From contig CAZGAH010000002.1 of NCBI GenBank assembly GCA_964523295.1, positions 80,688 to 144,687 on the forward strand: a stretch of 64,000 nucleotides of DNA, in the 5' to 3' direction. The translations under genes were made by a program, and so were the position numbers. The notes under the pieces were generated by a model that worked only from the letters and a program-made list of their open reading frames with translations, made no database searches and was not told where the DNA came from. Below are positions 9,401 through 17,914 of this stretch, piece after piece; the first letter of the stretch is position 1, and each line of letters begins with the position of its first letter. Origin of the DNA: CAZGAH01 sp964523295 (GTDB taxonomy: Bacteria; Desulfobacterota; Desulfovibrionia; Desulfovibrionales; Desulfovibrionaceae).

Positions 9401-10674
9401 TGCAGACCATCGCCGCGATGCTCGAGCAGTCGCCCAAGGGACCGTGTCTCGTGGTAGCGCCGACGTCGGTCTGCCATAACTGGGACAATGAAATCGCCCG
9501 CTTTGCGCCGACGCTGACGCCCTATACACTGGCCGGCGCCGGCGACCGGGAGGCACTCGTCAGCGGCCTTGGCCCTGGCGACGTGCTCATCACCAGTTAC
9601 GGGCTCATGAATACGTCGTCGGAGTTGCTGGCCGGGCGGGTCTGGCAGGTGGCCGTTTTCGACGAGGCCCAGGCCATCAAGAACACCCAGACCCGGCGCG
9701 CCCAGGCCAGCCGCAAGATCGAGGCCGCCTTTCGCGTCGCCCTGACCGGCACGCCGGTCGAAAACTATCTCGACGAACTCTGGAGCCTCTTCAACACCAT
9801 CAACCCCGGGCTGCTGGGAAGCCGGGATTCCTTCCGGCGCCGCTTCGGCATCCCCATCGAGCGCGACCACGACAAGAACGCCCGCCAGGCGCTCAAGGCC
9901 CTGCTCCGGCCCTTCATCCTGCGCCGCACGAAAAGCGCGGTGCTCAGCGAGCTGCCCCCGCGTACCGAATTGACCGTGGATGTCGAGTTGCCGGAGGCGG
10001 AGCGCGCCTTTTACGAGGCCCTGCGCCGCCGCGCCCTGGAATCGCTGGAGAGTCTGGACAGCCAGGCCCCCGGGCAGCGCAAGATACACATCCTGGCCGA
10101 GCTGACCCGCCTGCGCCGCGCCTGCTGCCATCCCGGGCTGATCGATCCGGGCGCCGGGCTTTCCAGCGCCAAGCTCGACACCTTCCTGGAAATGGTGGAC
10201 GAACTGCGGCGCAGCAACCACAAGGCCCTGGTGTTCAGCCAGTTTGTCGGCTACCTGCAGCGCGTGCGCCAGGCCCTGGACCAGGCCGGCGTACGCTATC
10301 AGTACCTGGACGGCAGCACGCCCGCGGCCGAGCGCCAGCGCAGCGTGGCCGCATTCCAGGCCGGCGAGGGCGACCTGTTTCTCATCAGCCTGCGCGCCGG
10401 AGGCACCGGGCTCAACCTCACGGCCGCGGACTACGTCTTCCACCTCGATCCCTGGTGGAATCCGGCCGTCGAAGACCAGGCCTCGGACCGCGCCCATCGC
10501 ATCGGCCAGAACCGGCCGGTGACCATCTACCGGCTCATCGTCAAGGACAGCGTGGAGGAAAAAATTCTGCGCCTGCATCGGGACAAGCGCGAGCTGGCCG
10601 CCGATCTGCTCGAGGGAACGGACTCGGGCGTGCGACTCGGCGAAGAGGAACTGCTCGCCCTGCTGCAGGCCTGA
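6478..10674 (+). CDS. SNF2-family (Swi2/Snf2) DNA helicase/translocase, 1398 residues
   Basis: The C-terminal ~460 residues form a complete SNF2 ATPase: motif I DDMGLGKTVQTIA near residue 967, motif II DEAQAIKN near 1063 (DEAQ rather than DEAH), motif III LTGTPVEN, the helicase C lobe with LVFSQFVGYLQRV, and motifs V/VI LRAGGTGLNLTAADYVF and QASDRAHRIGQNRPV. The first ~900 residues are alpha-helical and partly repeat-like, with no recognised nuclease or zinc-binding motif (no SWIM CxCx motif seen). Such proteins translocate on double-stranded DNA and remodel bound proteins; the bacterial role of this long form is unsettled. It begins 15 bases after the PEP-synthase-like gene, so the two are probably one transcript. 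A convergent hairpin follows. Confidence 0.9.
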   Translation: MKKASPAELWTMYTQLPEPARLVLQLKALVWPVDLQNLFLDALTAAGGRDTGGKPWRQLTLTNFCGQLKTKGLLDSKSGIAPSLLHRVAVDAVAGKNGKRLVESIKATYPTGRLSMSWDGAHADSPYLLRIRLALYANDPNEFNGRYIPYHDSRDSSAEPHFFDTLFRKDPIDTAWLFSRSPLMQYAIFFIKVGSLFYSGAGTPELDALLAHYAKRRWEPGFEPFRVMLHHIDLLAGNRDALQDYARRQREEAARCNGEVPDDKDSDDPLINATGVEAYLDFLAGRNDAAITGFREAIKRLRKRSRSRKAIPAPPYISMYLLALLRDNAPAQRKEVQALLDIINARDQGKTHNQYAAVQSLLWFTQGMTAKARERVALAFENLPESPLNSAFITMATCVIAPELTRNAEPLLEKRFNRLNETMPMLARIYAEVLERASATPAPYTAYLREACGGDETIRFLSTVEQRDSWERVLEGLNGLLRPEGKKAPRKEGPHKRLAWLLDTDDLDLSVVEQTSKPRLGWTSGRPLALKRLYARDPKLPFTEHDSKVLPALRKEYSTWGWRRVETFVFNLSKALPLLVGHPCILDALTQQPIELVSHTVEVVVKEEAKGYRLSLSHLPAEGEVILEAETPTRFRVIEYAPQLTALQELLGAKGTVVPPQARERVLELIREEGSLLPIRAEVAEADVAVQDGLTTPIMQLQPLGQGLKATLAVRPFGKDGPCYVPGMGAEAVLAVMDGQSRRARRDFKQERAAAKLVVQSCPTLLRLGGSREWDIDDIESSLELLLELQNCPKPVVLEWPEGVSYAVSPPAGSSSLSLTLRKSRDWLQIDGKIRVDESLVVSIQDLLKNIDKSVGQFVPLGEGRFLALTRELQRQLSRLALLSEPAKAGRMVHTLGAAAMLDLVESAGEVDADQAWNELAERIRQAGEHAPSVPSTLQAQLRDYQVEGFTWLSRLAHWGAGACLADDMGLGKTVQTIAAMLEQSPKGPCLVVAPTSVCHNWDNEIARFAPTLTPYTLAGAGDREALVSGLGPGDVLITSYGLMNTSSELLAGRVWQVAVFDEAQAIKNTQTRRAQASRKIEAAFRVALTGTPVENYLDELWSLFNTINPGLLGSRDSFRRRFGIPIERDHDKNARQALKALLRPFILRRTKSAVLSELPPRTELTVDVELPEAERAFYEALRRRALESLESLDSQAPGQRKIHILAELTRLRRACCHPGLIDPGAGLSSAKLDTFLEMVDELRRSNHKALVFSQFVGYLQRVRQALDQAGVRYQYLDGSTPAAERQRSVAAFQAGEGDLFLISLRAGGTGLNLTAADYVFHLDPWWNPAVEDQASDRAHRIGQNRPVTIYRLIVKDSVEEKILRLHRDKRELAADLLEGTDSGVRLGEEELLALLQA

Positions 10675-10703
10675 GCGCCCTCCCCAGATACGCGCGCGGA
10701 GAT

Positions 10704-10725
10704 GCCCGGCGCCGTCGATCCGGGC
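10704..10725. terminator. Hairpin between convergent SNF2 and kinase genes
   Basis: GCCCGG (10704-10709) pairs with CCGGGC (10720-10725) across a 10-base loop, in the 86-base gap between two convergent genes. There is no clear T-tract on either strand, so termination activity is inferred from position. Confidence 0.35.
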
Positions 10726-10760
10726 GCACAGTTCGTCCGCGACGTCCGGCGGCGTCCGGG

Positions 10761-13700
10761 TCAGTTCTGCCTGGCGTTTGGTCCCAGCAGACGCGCGACC
10801 ACGGACCGCAACATGGCCATGCTGACGGGCTTGTCGATGTAATCGTCCATGCCGGCCTCGAGGAACGTCTCTCTGTTGCCGCTCATGGCGTAGGCCGTCA
10901 TGGCCACGATGGGGATATTGGCCTTCGGCCCCAGCTCGCGGGACGAACGGATCGTCCGCGTGGCCTGCACGCCGTCCATAACCGGCAACTGGATGTCCAT
11001 GAGAATGAGGTCGAAATCCTCCTGGCCAAGGATGCGCAGTACCTCATCGCCGTCGGTGGCCCCCACCACCTCGTAGCCGTCCTTTTCCAGCATCCGCGTC
11101 GCGGCGAAGCGGCTGATCCGGTCGTCTTCGGCAAAGAGGATGCGGGCGCGCTTGCGCGTCGGATCGGGCAGGACCGGCAGCACAGGCTCGGCATGCGCCG
11201 TTGCCTTCGACGGCAGGGCGAAGGGCAGGGTAACATAGATGGACGTTCCACCGGTTTCCGGCGCATCGATCGCAAGCTCGCCACCCAGAAGAATCACCAG
11301 TCGCCGCACGATCGCCAGTCCGAGCCCTGCCCCCTGGTAGCGCCGCGTAAACGAGCCCTCGGCCTGAACGAACGGTTCGAATATCTTTTTGAGCTGGTCG
11401 TCGGAAATGCCGATCCCGGAGTCGCTGACCTGAAACAGGACCCGCTGTGTTCCGTTCGCCCCGGGCAAGGCGTACGCCTCGACCCGGACCTGGCCGGAAT
11501 CGGTGAATTTGACTGCGTTGCCGACCAGATTGAAAAGAATCTGAAAAATTCCGAACACAGAGTCCCGAAGTTCCGACAGCTCGAAGGATTCCTCGCGCAC
11601 GACCAGTTTCCCGGCCTCGATCCGGGACAGATCGAGAATGTCTGAGAGCAGTCTGTTCAAACGCTTCGAGGAGTCGAGCGCGGCGCAGAGAAAATCGCGC
11701 TGCTCGTTGTCTAGCGCCGTTGTCTCCAGGAGCTGGAGCATACCCATCATGCCGTTCAGCGGGGTGCGTATCTCGTGGCTCATGTTGGCCAGAAACTCCG
11801 ATTTGGCGTGATTGGCGGCCTCCGCCTGCTCCCTGGCCTGGATCAGGCCGCTTTCGGCCTGCTTGAACCCGGTCACGTCCTCGGCAATTCCGGCCACCCG
11901 CGCGACATTGCCGTGCGCGTCGAATATGGGCCAGAACCGTGCCCGGACCCACGTCACCCCCCCGTGCGCATCGACTAGGCGATACTCCGGAAACTCCCCT
12001 GGCTGACGGACATCGGCGCGCGCGCGATGCAGGAAGGCGAGCACCGTTTCCTGATCGTCCGCGGGCAAGGCCTCCATCCAGGAGAACGGCTCGTCGTACA
12101 GCCTCTCCCGTGGGCGCCCCCACATCGTTTCATACGCGGGACTGACGTAGTACACGGTATTCCAGTCCGGCGAAACGAGCCAGAACACCTCAGTGATATT
12201 TTCCGTCAGCTGCCGGAAACGCTCTTCGCTCTCCCGCAGCGCCTCCTCGGCCTGCCTGCGCTCCACGACCGCCTGAATGCTTTTCAGGAATGTCATGACC
12301 TGCGACAGATCGTCCACGGTGTAATCGGCGCTCCGATTGGCTACGGCGGCGACCGCGGTCATACGTCCGCGGGTAATGAAGGGGATGACGAGGAGCCTGG
12401 AAACCGGCGTATGCCCCGGGGGCAGGCCTTTCTTGGCCGGATGAGCGGCGGAATAGTCGTTCATGATCAACGGTTCGCGCCGCCGCACCGCTTCCGCCCA
12501 GACCCCCGCGTCGGCAATGGGGAACTCCATGGGCTTGTTCACGATCCGGCAGCCGCGCATGGCCTCGCCGCTCCAGGCGTGGATGGTCATGACCGACTCG
12601 TCCGCGTTCATGAACCCGAAAAAGCCGAACTCGCTGCCAGTCATGCGCACAATGGCCTCCAGGACCTGGTCATAGGCGCCCCTTGCGTCGGTCTCGATGA
12701 GCAGGGCGACGTTCCAGAGCGCCTCCAGCCGCGTATTGGCCAGGCGCAAGGCATCCTCCGCCTGTTTGCGCGCCGAGATGTCCGAGAGCACCGTGGCGAA
12801 CTGGCCGTCAGCCGTGCGAAAGGCCTTCACCTCGAGATGCCGGCCCAACTCCCGGGAATAGCGCTCGAAGCGGACCGGCTCTCCCGTGCGGGCGACTTGA
12901 CCAAAAGTCTCGAACCAGAAGGCATCGACCCCGGGCATGACCTCGGTTACCGTCTTGTCCAGAACCTCCGCGGGGCTTCGCTCCAGCATCCGCTCGAAGG
13001 CCGGATTCACGGCCCTGAAACGGAAATCACGCGCCTGCCCCCGCTCGTCAGGGACGATTTCCCCCAGCGCGAAGCCATCGAGCATCTCGCGGAAGAGCAT
13101 AGCGTAATCCTGCTGGGCCCGTTCCGCCGTGCGCTCCAGAGTCTGGTCGCGGAACACGAGCACCACGCCCAGAATGGTTCCATCCTCGGCGAGAATCGGC
13201 GCGGCGCTGTCCGCAATGGGACGCTCGGCGCCATCTCGGGAGATAAGCAGTGTATGGTTGGCCAGGCCGACGATCGTGCCCTCGCGCAGCACCTTGTCAA
13301 CCGGGTTCTCCACCGTGCGTCGGGTATCCTCGTTCACGATGCGGAATACCTCGGGCAGGAGCCGGCCCCTGGCATCATCGACAGTCCAACCGGTCAATGT
13401 CTCGGCCACGGCATTGAGCAGCTCCACCCGCCCGTCCGCATCGCAAGCGATGACGCCGTCGCCGATCGAGCGCAGCGTGGCCGACTGGCGCTCCTCGCTG
13501 GCACGCAGGGAGTCTTCCGCCTGCTTGCGCTCGGTGACGTCGGAAAGCACCTGGCCGATCAGACGGTCGGACGTGCGAAATACCTTCACTTCCAGATGCC
13601 GCCGCAGCTCCGGGACATAGCGCTCGAAACGGACGGGGACGCCGGTCCGGGCCACTTGATTGAAATACTCCAGCCAAGACGCACGTTGACTCGGGAAAAT

Positions 13701-15266
13701 GTCCACGATTCCCTTGCCCACGACATCGATGGAGGAGTAGCCGAGCAGGGCCTCGAAGGCCGGATTCACGGACAGAAAACGGAATGCCTGCTTGGCTCTC
13801 TGTTCTTCCGGAAGCATTTCTCCCAGGGCGAAGCCGTCCAGCATCTCCTGGAACAGCATGGCGTAATCCTGCCTGGCCTTCTCCGCCTCGCGCTCGAGCG
13901 TCTGGTCGCGGAACACGAGCACCACGCCCAGGATGTCATCCCCGCCCGAGCGAATGGGCGCGGCGCTGTCCGCGATGGGCTGCTCCGTGCCGTCCCTGGC
14001 GATGAGCAGCGTATGATTGGCCAGGCCGACAATCTTGCCCTCGCGAAGTACTTTGGTGACGGGATTCTCGACTGTGAGCCGCGTCTCTTCGTTGACAATG
14101 CGGAAGACCTCTTCCAGTGGCCGGCCACGGGCGTCATCCTGGTGCCAGCCGGTCAGGGCCTCGGCCACGGGGTTGAGCATCTCGACGCAGCCCGCGGCAT
14201 CGGTGGAAATGACCGCGTCGCCGATGCTGCGCAAAGTGACGGCCTGGCGCTCCAGGCCGATGCGCTGCTCCCGCTCCGCCTGAGAAAGCTCCTTGAAATG
14301 GTCCTTCTGATTGCGCAGCCAGATGATGTAGCCCAGGCCAAACACGGCCAGGGCAAGGCAGACCAGCAACCCGGTAAACAGCCGGGATTGCATCTGCCAC
14401 TGGGAAAACACCTCCTGCGCGTCCTCCTTGGCAATCAAGTACCAGGGGGTGCCCGGAACGGGCAGGGCGCAGGCCAGGACATCCACGCCCCGGTAATCCT
14501 TGGCCTGAACGATGCCGGAACGGCCGTTCACTGCCATGGCGCCAACCACTTCGTCGGAAACGGGAATGCGCAGGACCAGCGCGGCGTCGGACCTGAAGCG
14601 CAGGTCGTTGAGAAAGAGCACCTGATCGCCATCACGCTGCACGAGCAACGTTTCCCCACTCTCGCTGGGCACAGGCCAGGATTGTATCAGCGGGTAGAGA
14701 AAAACGCGGGGATCGCAGACGAGCACAATGGCCCCCACGGGCTCGCCTTCAGGCTCGGCTTGAACAAAAACCGGAACGATCAGGCTGAGATGCGGCGGTT
14801 GCCCGGGGTGATCGTGCAGCGACGTAAAGAACGGCTCCCGCGTGTTCAATGCAGTTGCCAGCGTCTGTTCGATCTCGGAAACGTCTTCGCTGTCGCCCTT
14901 GATTGTGAGACGAATCCGCCCTTCCCGGTCGACCAGGTGTACGCCGCCGTATCTGTAGTTCTCGGCGATGCTCGTCAGACGCGTCCGCATCCGTTGCTCT
15001 TGAACGGGATCCCTGGTCTCCAGAACGCTGGCGACGTTTTCGGCCAGGAAAGGACTTTCCATGAGCACGCGCGCATCGCCCAGGCGCTCGTTGCGCCAGT
15101 TCGTAATCTGCTCCACTTTGAGTTCTGCTATGGAAGCAAGATTCGCTTCTGCCTGACGCCGCAGGCTGCGCTCCTGCGCCGCATGGAACCAGAAACCGCC
15201 CCCCAGCACGACAACCAGGGCCACAGCCAACAGCTGCGCCATCCACAAAGGAACAAATCGGTACAT
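10761..15266 (-). CDS. Membrane-bound hybrid histidine kinase, multi-PAS/GAF with C-terminal receiver
   Basis: Sensor kinase; start taken at ATG 15266 (MYRFVPLWMAQLL), giving about 1501 residues. Order: TM1 (~10-28); extracytoplasmic sensor, probably Cache-like (~35-300), containing YRYGGVHLVDREGRI; TM2 (~300-320); two nearly duplicated PAS-pair units (~345-590 and ~600-840); GAF (~855-1000); another PAS (~1025-1130) with ITEVFWLVSPDWNTVYYVS; HisKA with phosphoacceptor His in NMSHEIRTPLNGMMG (~1160); HATPase with FTRRYQGAGLGLAIVRRL; receiver (~1370-1495) with the phospho-Asp in LILMDIQLPVMDG. No DNA-binding output domain is seen, so signalling presumably passes to an unlinked Hpt or regulator. 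The gene stands alone. A long plus-strand open frame over it is antisense shadow. Confidence 0.92.
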   Translation of the reverse strand: MYRFVPLWMAQLLAVALVVVLGGGFWFHAAQERSLRRQAEANLASIAELKVEQITNWRNERLGDARVLMESPFLAENVASVLETRDPVQEQRMRTRLTSIAENYRYGGVHLVDREGRIRLTIKGDSEDVSEIEQTLATALNTREPFFTSLHDHPGQPPHLSLIVPVFVQAEPEGEPVGAIVLVCDPRVFLYPLIQSWPVPSESGETLLVQRDGDQVLFLNDLRFRSDAALVLRIPVSDEVVGAMAVNGRSGIVQAKDYRGVDVLACALPVPGTPWYLIAKEDAQEVFSQWQMQSRLFTGLLVCLALAVFGLGYIIWLRNQKDHFKELSQAEREQRIGLERQAVTLRSIGDAVISTDAAGCVEMLNPVAEALTGWHQDDARGRPLEEVFRIVNEETRLTVENPVTKVLREGKIVGLANHTLLIARDGTEQPIADSAAPIRSGGDDILGVVLVFRDQTLEREAEKARQDYAMLFQEMLDGFALGEMLPEEQRAKQAFRFLSVNPAFEALLGYSSIDVVGKGIVDIFPSQRASWLEYFNQVARTGVPVRFERYVPELRRHLEVKVFRTSDRLIGQVLSDVTERKQAEDSLRASEERQSATLRSIGDGVIACDADGRVELLNAVAETLTGWTVDDARGRLLPEVFRIVNEDTRRTVENPVDKVLREGTIVGLANHTLLISRDGAERPIADSAAPILAEDGTILGVVLVFRDQTLERTAERAQQDYAMLFREMLDGFALGEIVPDERGQARDFRFRAVNPAFERMLERSPAEVLDKTVTEVMPGVDAFWFETFGQVARTGEPVRFERYSRELGRHLEVKAFRTADGQFATVLSDISARKQAEDALRLANTRLEALWNVALLIETDARGAYDQVLEAIVRMTGSEFGFFGFMNADESVMTIHAWSGEAMRGCRIVNKPMEFPIADAGVWAEAVRRREPLIMNDYSAAHPAKKGLPPGHTPVSRLLVIPFITRGRMTAVAAVANRSADYTVDDLSQVMTFLKSIQAVVERRQAEEALRESEERFRQLTENITEVFWLVSPDWNTVYYVSPAYETMWGRPRERLYDEPFSWMEALPADDQETVLAFLHRARADVRQPGEFPEYRLVDAHGGVTWVRARFWPIFDAHGNVARVAGIAEDVTGFKQAESGLIQAREQAEAANHAKSEFLANMSHEIRTPLNGMMGMLQLLETTALDNEQRDFLCAALDSSKRLNRLLSDILDLSRIEAGKLVVREESFELSELRDSVFGIFQILFNLVGNAVKFTDSGQVRVEAYALPGANGTQRVLFQVSDSGIGISDDQLKKIFEPFVQAEGSFTRRYQGAGLGLAIVRRLVILLGGELAIDAPETGGTSIYVTLPFALPSKATAHAEPVLPVLPDPTRKRARILFAEDDRISRFAATRMLEKDGYEVVGATDGDEVLRILGQEDFDLILMDIQLPVMDGVQATRTIRSSRELGPKANIPIVAMTAYAMSGNRETFLEAGMDDYIDKPVSMAMLRSVVARLLGPNARQN

Positions 15267-15475
15267 GGAAAACCCGCAATGTGACAAAATTGTGACGAGA
15301 TACAGAACCGTCCCAGTCCCCGGTTCAGCTGCATACCTCGCCATGAAGATCTGGTCAAGGCCATATTTTGAACGGCTGCCTGATTGCCCGTTGCCGCAAT
15401 CGCTCCAGCATCATGTCGAAACCGGCGGTATGCGAACGGATAAAACAGCCATACTGCATGACAAACACGCTATCG

Positions 15476-15602
15476 TCAGTGGCACGAGTGCAAAAGACGC
15501 CGGGCATTATCACTATTCAATGCCCGTATCTTTTCCCGTTCGAGCGAGGGGGCGTCCAGCGACTGAAGCGTTCGGAAATGGCAAATTCGTTGCGATAAAA
15601 CC
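15476..15602 (-). pseudogene. C-terminal relic, possibly of an amidohydrolase
   Basis: Downstream of cardiolipin synthase the minus strand reads ICHFRTLQSLDAPSLERE, then KIRALNSDNARRLLHSCH and stop at 15476. The closing pattern (Leu-rich helix, REKI, a short spacer, N-A-x-R-L-L near the end) is the usual tail of TIM-barrel amidohydrolases of the Amidohydro_2 group. No start codon, metal-binding HxH or earlier domain is visible, and 127 bases are far too short for a gene. Identification is tentative and rests on the tail alone. Confidence 0.4.
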
Positions 15603-15678
15603 GCCTCGCATCCTTCACACGGCGCTCGTGACAACGTGAATGCCGACCGGTCAAAAAGGTCACACCTCTCTGCCGGCC

Positions 15679-17112
15679 TCAAAGGATCGGAGACAGCAAG
15701 CGCGCGATTTTCACGGCGGCCTTGAACAGCCAGCTGCGGCGGTCGTAGTCGTGGGCGAAGCTTTGGACACAATTGGCAAAGTCGCGCAGGAGCATGGTCT
15801 CGACGGCGCGCACGAAGCCCGGATCCAGGACGGCCATGGTGATTTCGAAGTTCAGCCGGAAGGAGCGGTTGTCGCAGTTGGCGGTGCCCACGGAGGCCAT
15901 GACATCGTCCACGAGCATGACCTTCTGGTGCAGGAACCCGGGCGTATAGCGAAAGAATTTGACGCCCAGCGTTTCCAGGGCCGGGAAATAGGAGAACGAT
16001 GCCAGGTAGACCATTTTGTGATCCGGCTTGAGCGGGAGCATGATCCGCACGTCCACGCCGCGCAGCACGGCCAGTTGCAACGCGCAGACGACCTCGTCGT
16101 CGGGCACGAAATAAGGGCTGACGATCCACAGCCGGTGTTTGGCCGCGTTGATGCAGTGGACGAAGAACAGGTCGCAGGTCTCGAGTTCGNNNNNNNNNNG
16201 ACCGGTGGGCAGGGCCAGGATTTTCATATTGCCCGAGGGTGCCGGCCGGATTGTCCAGTCCAGCGGGGGCACGGTGCGCGTAGACCAGAACCAGTCCTCC
16301 AGGAAGGAGAGCTGGACCAGCGTGGCCACCGGGCCCTGGAACCGGGCGTGGGTGTCGCGCCAGGGACCGAAGCGGCGGTCGCGGCCCATGTATTCGTCGC
16401 CCACGTTGAGCCCGCCCACGAACGCGACCTCCCCGTCGGTGATGACAATTTTGCGATGATTCCGGAAATTGAGCTGAAAGCGGTTGCTCCAGCCCTGCGT
16501 CGTGTTGAAGGGGTGCGCGTCCACGCCGGCCTGACGGAGCTCCTCAATATAGGCGTCGGGCAGGGTATGGCTGCCGACCTCGTCGTAGAGCAGCAGCACC
16601 TTCACCCCGGCCCAGGCCTTGGCGCAGAGCCTGGCCTTGAGCTGGCGTCCGAGTTCGTCGTCATGGATAATGAAGAACTGCACGAGCACGTAGTGTCGGG
16701 CCTGGTCGATGGCGGCAAAAATGGCGTCAAAGGTCTGCTGTCCGTCGACGAGCAGCTCGGCGTGATTGCTCGTGGTAAAGGGCACGCTGGCCAGGTGCTC
16801 GAGCGGCGAGAATTCCGTTTCCGCGCCCTGCAGCGGGGAGGTGAACTCGCCGCGGTATTTGTCCAGGGCCCCGGAAATGGCGTGAATTTCGAGATCGCCC
16901 TCCCGGCGCGCGTCCACGTAGCCCTGAAAACGATTGCGCCCGAGCACCCAATAGAGCGGCACGGCGACATAGGGCACGACGATCATGGCCATGACCCAGG
17001 CCACGGCCCCCTGCGACGAGCGCGCCGTAAACAGGGCGCGCAACGCGGAGATGATGCCGATCAGATGGAAGCAGCCGACAAGGACGGCCAGCAGAACCCG
17101 GTAGTCGCTCAA
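15679..17112 (-). CDS. cls: Cardiolipin synthase (phospholipase D family)
   Basis: Condenses two phosphatidylglycerol molecules (or PG and PE) to cardiolipin at the inner membrane. About 477 residues, starting at TTG 17112 (MSDYRVLLAVL) after a strong GGGGGGAGG site. Two N-terminal membrane segments (residues ~5-60, the second with AVAWVMAMIVVPYVAVPLYW) precede two PLD domains. The HKD motifs are NHRKIVITDGEVAFVGGLN and HQKVMLVDDVMASVGTANCD; the Asn/Ser positions of each are present. A 10-N gap (16190-16199) falls between LPTG and ELETCDLFF, and the frame is kept across it. Length and architecture match ordinary bacterial Cls. No operon partner is apparent. Confidence 0.93.
   Translation of the reverse strand: MSDYRVLLAVLVGCFHLIGIISALRALFTARSSQGAVAWVMAMIVVPYVAVPLYWVLGRNRFQGYVDARREGDLEIHAISGALDKYRGEFTSPLQGAETEFSPLEHLASVPFTTSNHAELLVDGQQTFDAIFAAIDQARHYVLVQFFIIHDDELGRQLKARLCAKAWAGVKVLLLYDEVGSHTLPDAYIEELRQAGVDAHPFNTTQGWSNRFQLNFRNHRKIVITDGEVAFVGGLNVGDEYMGRDRRFGPWRDTHARFQGPVATLVQLSFLEDWFWSTRTVPPLDWTIRPAPSGNMKILALPTGXXXXELETCDLFFVHCINAAKHRLWIVSPYFVPDDEVVCALQLAVLRGVDVRIMLPLKPDHKMVYLASFSYFPALETLGVKFFRYTPGFLHQKVMLVDDVMASVGTANCDNRSFRLNFEITMAVLDPGFVRAVETMLLRDFANCVQSFAHDYDRRSWLFKAAVKIARLLSPIL
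16190..16199. other. Assembly gap (10 N) inside cls
   Basis: Ten undetermined bases. The frame is preserved across the gap, so its true length is compatible with 10 or differs by a multiple of three. Confidence 0.98.
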
Positions 17113-17308
17113 AGAGCCTCCCCCCGCAGGCGTGGCATTGCTATGGCCCGGCGCGTATCCCCCCAGGCGACAAAACAGAATGCCCTCGCTGCAATTCGGC
17201 TCGAAATCGAATCGTGGCGGCAGACGCCTTCTGGATTCGGGACCTTTTCAATGCGCCCGTGCGGTGTGGATGTCAAGGAGTGTGCTGCCTTTCGCCCCGC
17301 GATGAAAC

Positions 17309-17337
17309 TTGACACACACGACGCCATTACTTACATA
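17309..17337 (+). promoter_or_regulatory. Promoter of RelE/HTH toxin-antitoxin pair
   Basis: A perfect -35 TTGACA (17309-17314) is followed, after 17 bases, by TACATA (17332-17337). The expected transcription start would fall at or next to the RelE ATG at 17344, so the transcript may be nearly leaderless; no Shine-Dalgarno is visible there. The -10 region contains a tandem repeat (ACTTACATA, ACTTACATG) that could be a repressor site. Confidence 0.5.
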
Positions 17338-17343
17338 ACTTAC

Positions 17344-17592
17344 ATGCGCACAGTAATTGCCACGAGAACGGCCAGAAGGCACCTGAAAGAGATTCCTGCG
17401 CACGATCAAGGGCCAATCCGTGCGGCGATCCGCGACCTCGCGAACTGGCCTGACTGCCGCAACGTCAAGGCCCTGAAAGGGAGCGCGGGGTATCGGCTTC
17501 GTGTGGGCCGCTACCGCGTGTTGTTCACAGTCGAAGAAAAAGACATTGTCGTCACGGAGGTCACAAAACGCGATGAGCGCACCTATCACTGA
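17344..17592 (+). CDS. RelE/ParE-superfamily toxin
   Basis: 82 residues, beginning MRTVIATRTARRHLKEI. The core GSAGYRLRVGRYRVLFTVEE, followed by VVTEVTKRDERTYH, is the standard RelE-fold signature (gyRlRvGdyRvlf, then the final basic strand). RelE-type toxins usually cleave ribosome-bound mRNA, but ParE members poison gyrase; which applies cannot be told from the sequence. I chose ATG 17344; an in-frame ATG at 17302 would add 14 residues but lies before the promoter. The HTH antitoxin gene overlaps its 3' end by 20 bases, the toxin-first order of HigBA/RelE-Xre systems. Confidence 0.85.
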   Translation: MRTVIATRTARRHLKEIPAHDQGPIRAAIRDLANWPDCRNVKALKGSAGYRLRVGRYRVLFTVEEKDIVVTEVTKRDERTYH

Positions 17593-17914
17593 ATACCAGA
17601 TTATTCGCGGCCCGGACGGAGCGCCCTTGTACGTGCTTGTGCCCTGGGAAGAGTATGAAGAAACGTTCGGGGGGCGGCCTGACGATGAGGTTCGTATCCC
17701 CTTCGAGGTCGTCGAGGCGAATCTGGACGGCGAAAGCCTGGTCAAGGCCTGGCGCGAACATCTCAAGCTGACGCAGGCCGAGGTTGCGCGGCGCATGGGG
17801 GTCTCGCGCGCAGCGCTAGCCCAGATGGAGGCGCCAGGCGTCAAGAATCGGGTGTCCACGCTCAAGAAGATTGCGCTGGCCATGGGCGTGGAGTGGGAGC
17901 AACTGCGGGAGTGA
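17573..17914 (+). CDS. XRE-type helix-turn-helix antitoxin
   Basis: 113 residues from ATG 17573. The N-terminal part (YQIIRGPDGAPLYVLVPWEE) resembles the toxin-neutralising segment found in antitoxins paired with RelE. The C-terminal part is a clear Cro/C1 HTH: LKLTQAEVARRMGVSRAALA followed by STLKKIALAMGVEWEQL. It should bind the toxin and repress the operon. It overlaps the toxin gene by 20 bases, indicating translational coupling. The pair marks the left edge of the accessory island. Confidence 0.87.
   Translation: MSAPITEYQIIRGPDGAPLYVLVPWEEYEETFGGRPDDEVRIPFEVVEANLDGESLVKAWREHLKLTQAEVARRMGVSRAALAQMEAPGVKNRVSTLKKIALAMGVEWEQLRE

Noticed and set aside
12027..15284. A 1085-residue plus-strand open frame over the kinase
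   Set aside because: It is antisense to a kinase with clear PAS, HisKA, HATPase and receiver motifs. Its composition (Ala, Arg, His, Gln rich, no domains) is that of a GC-rich shadow frame.
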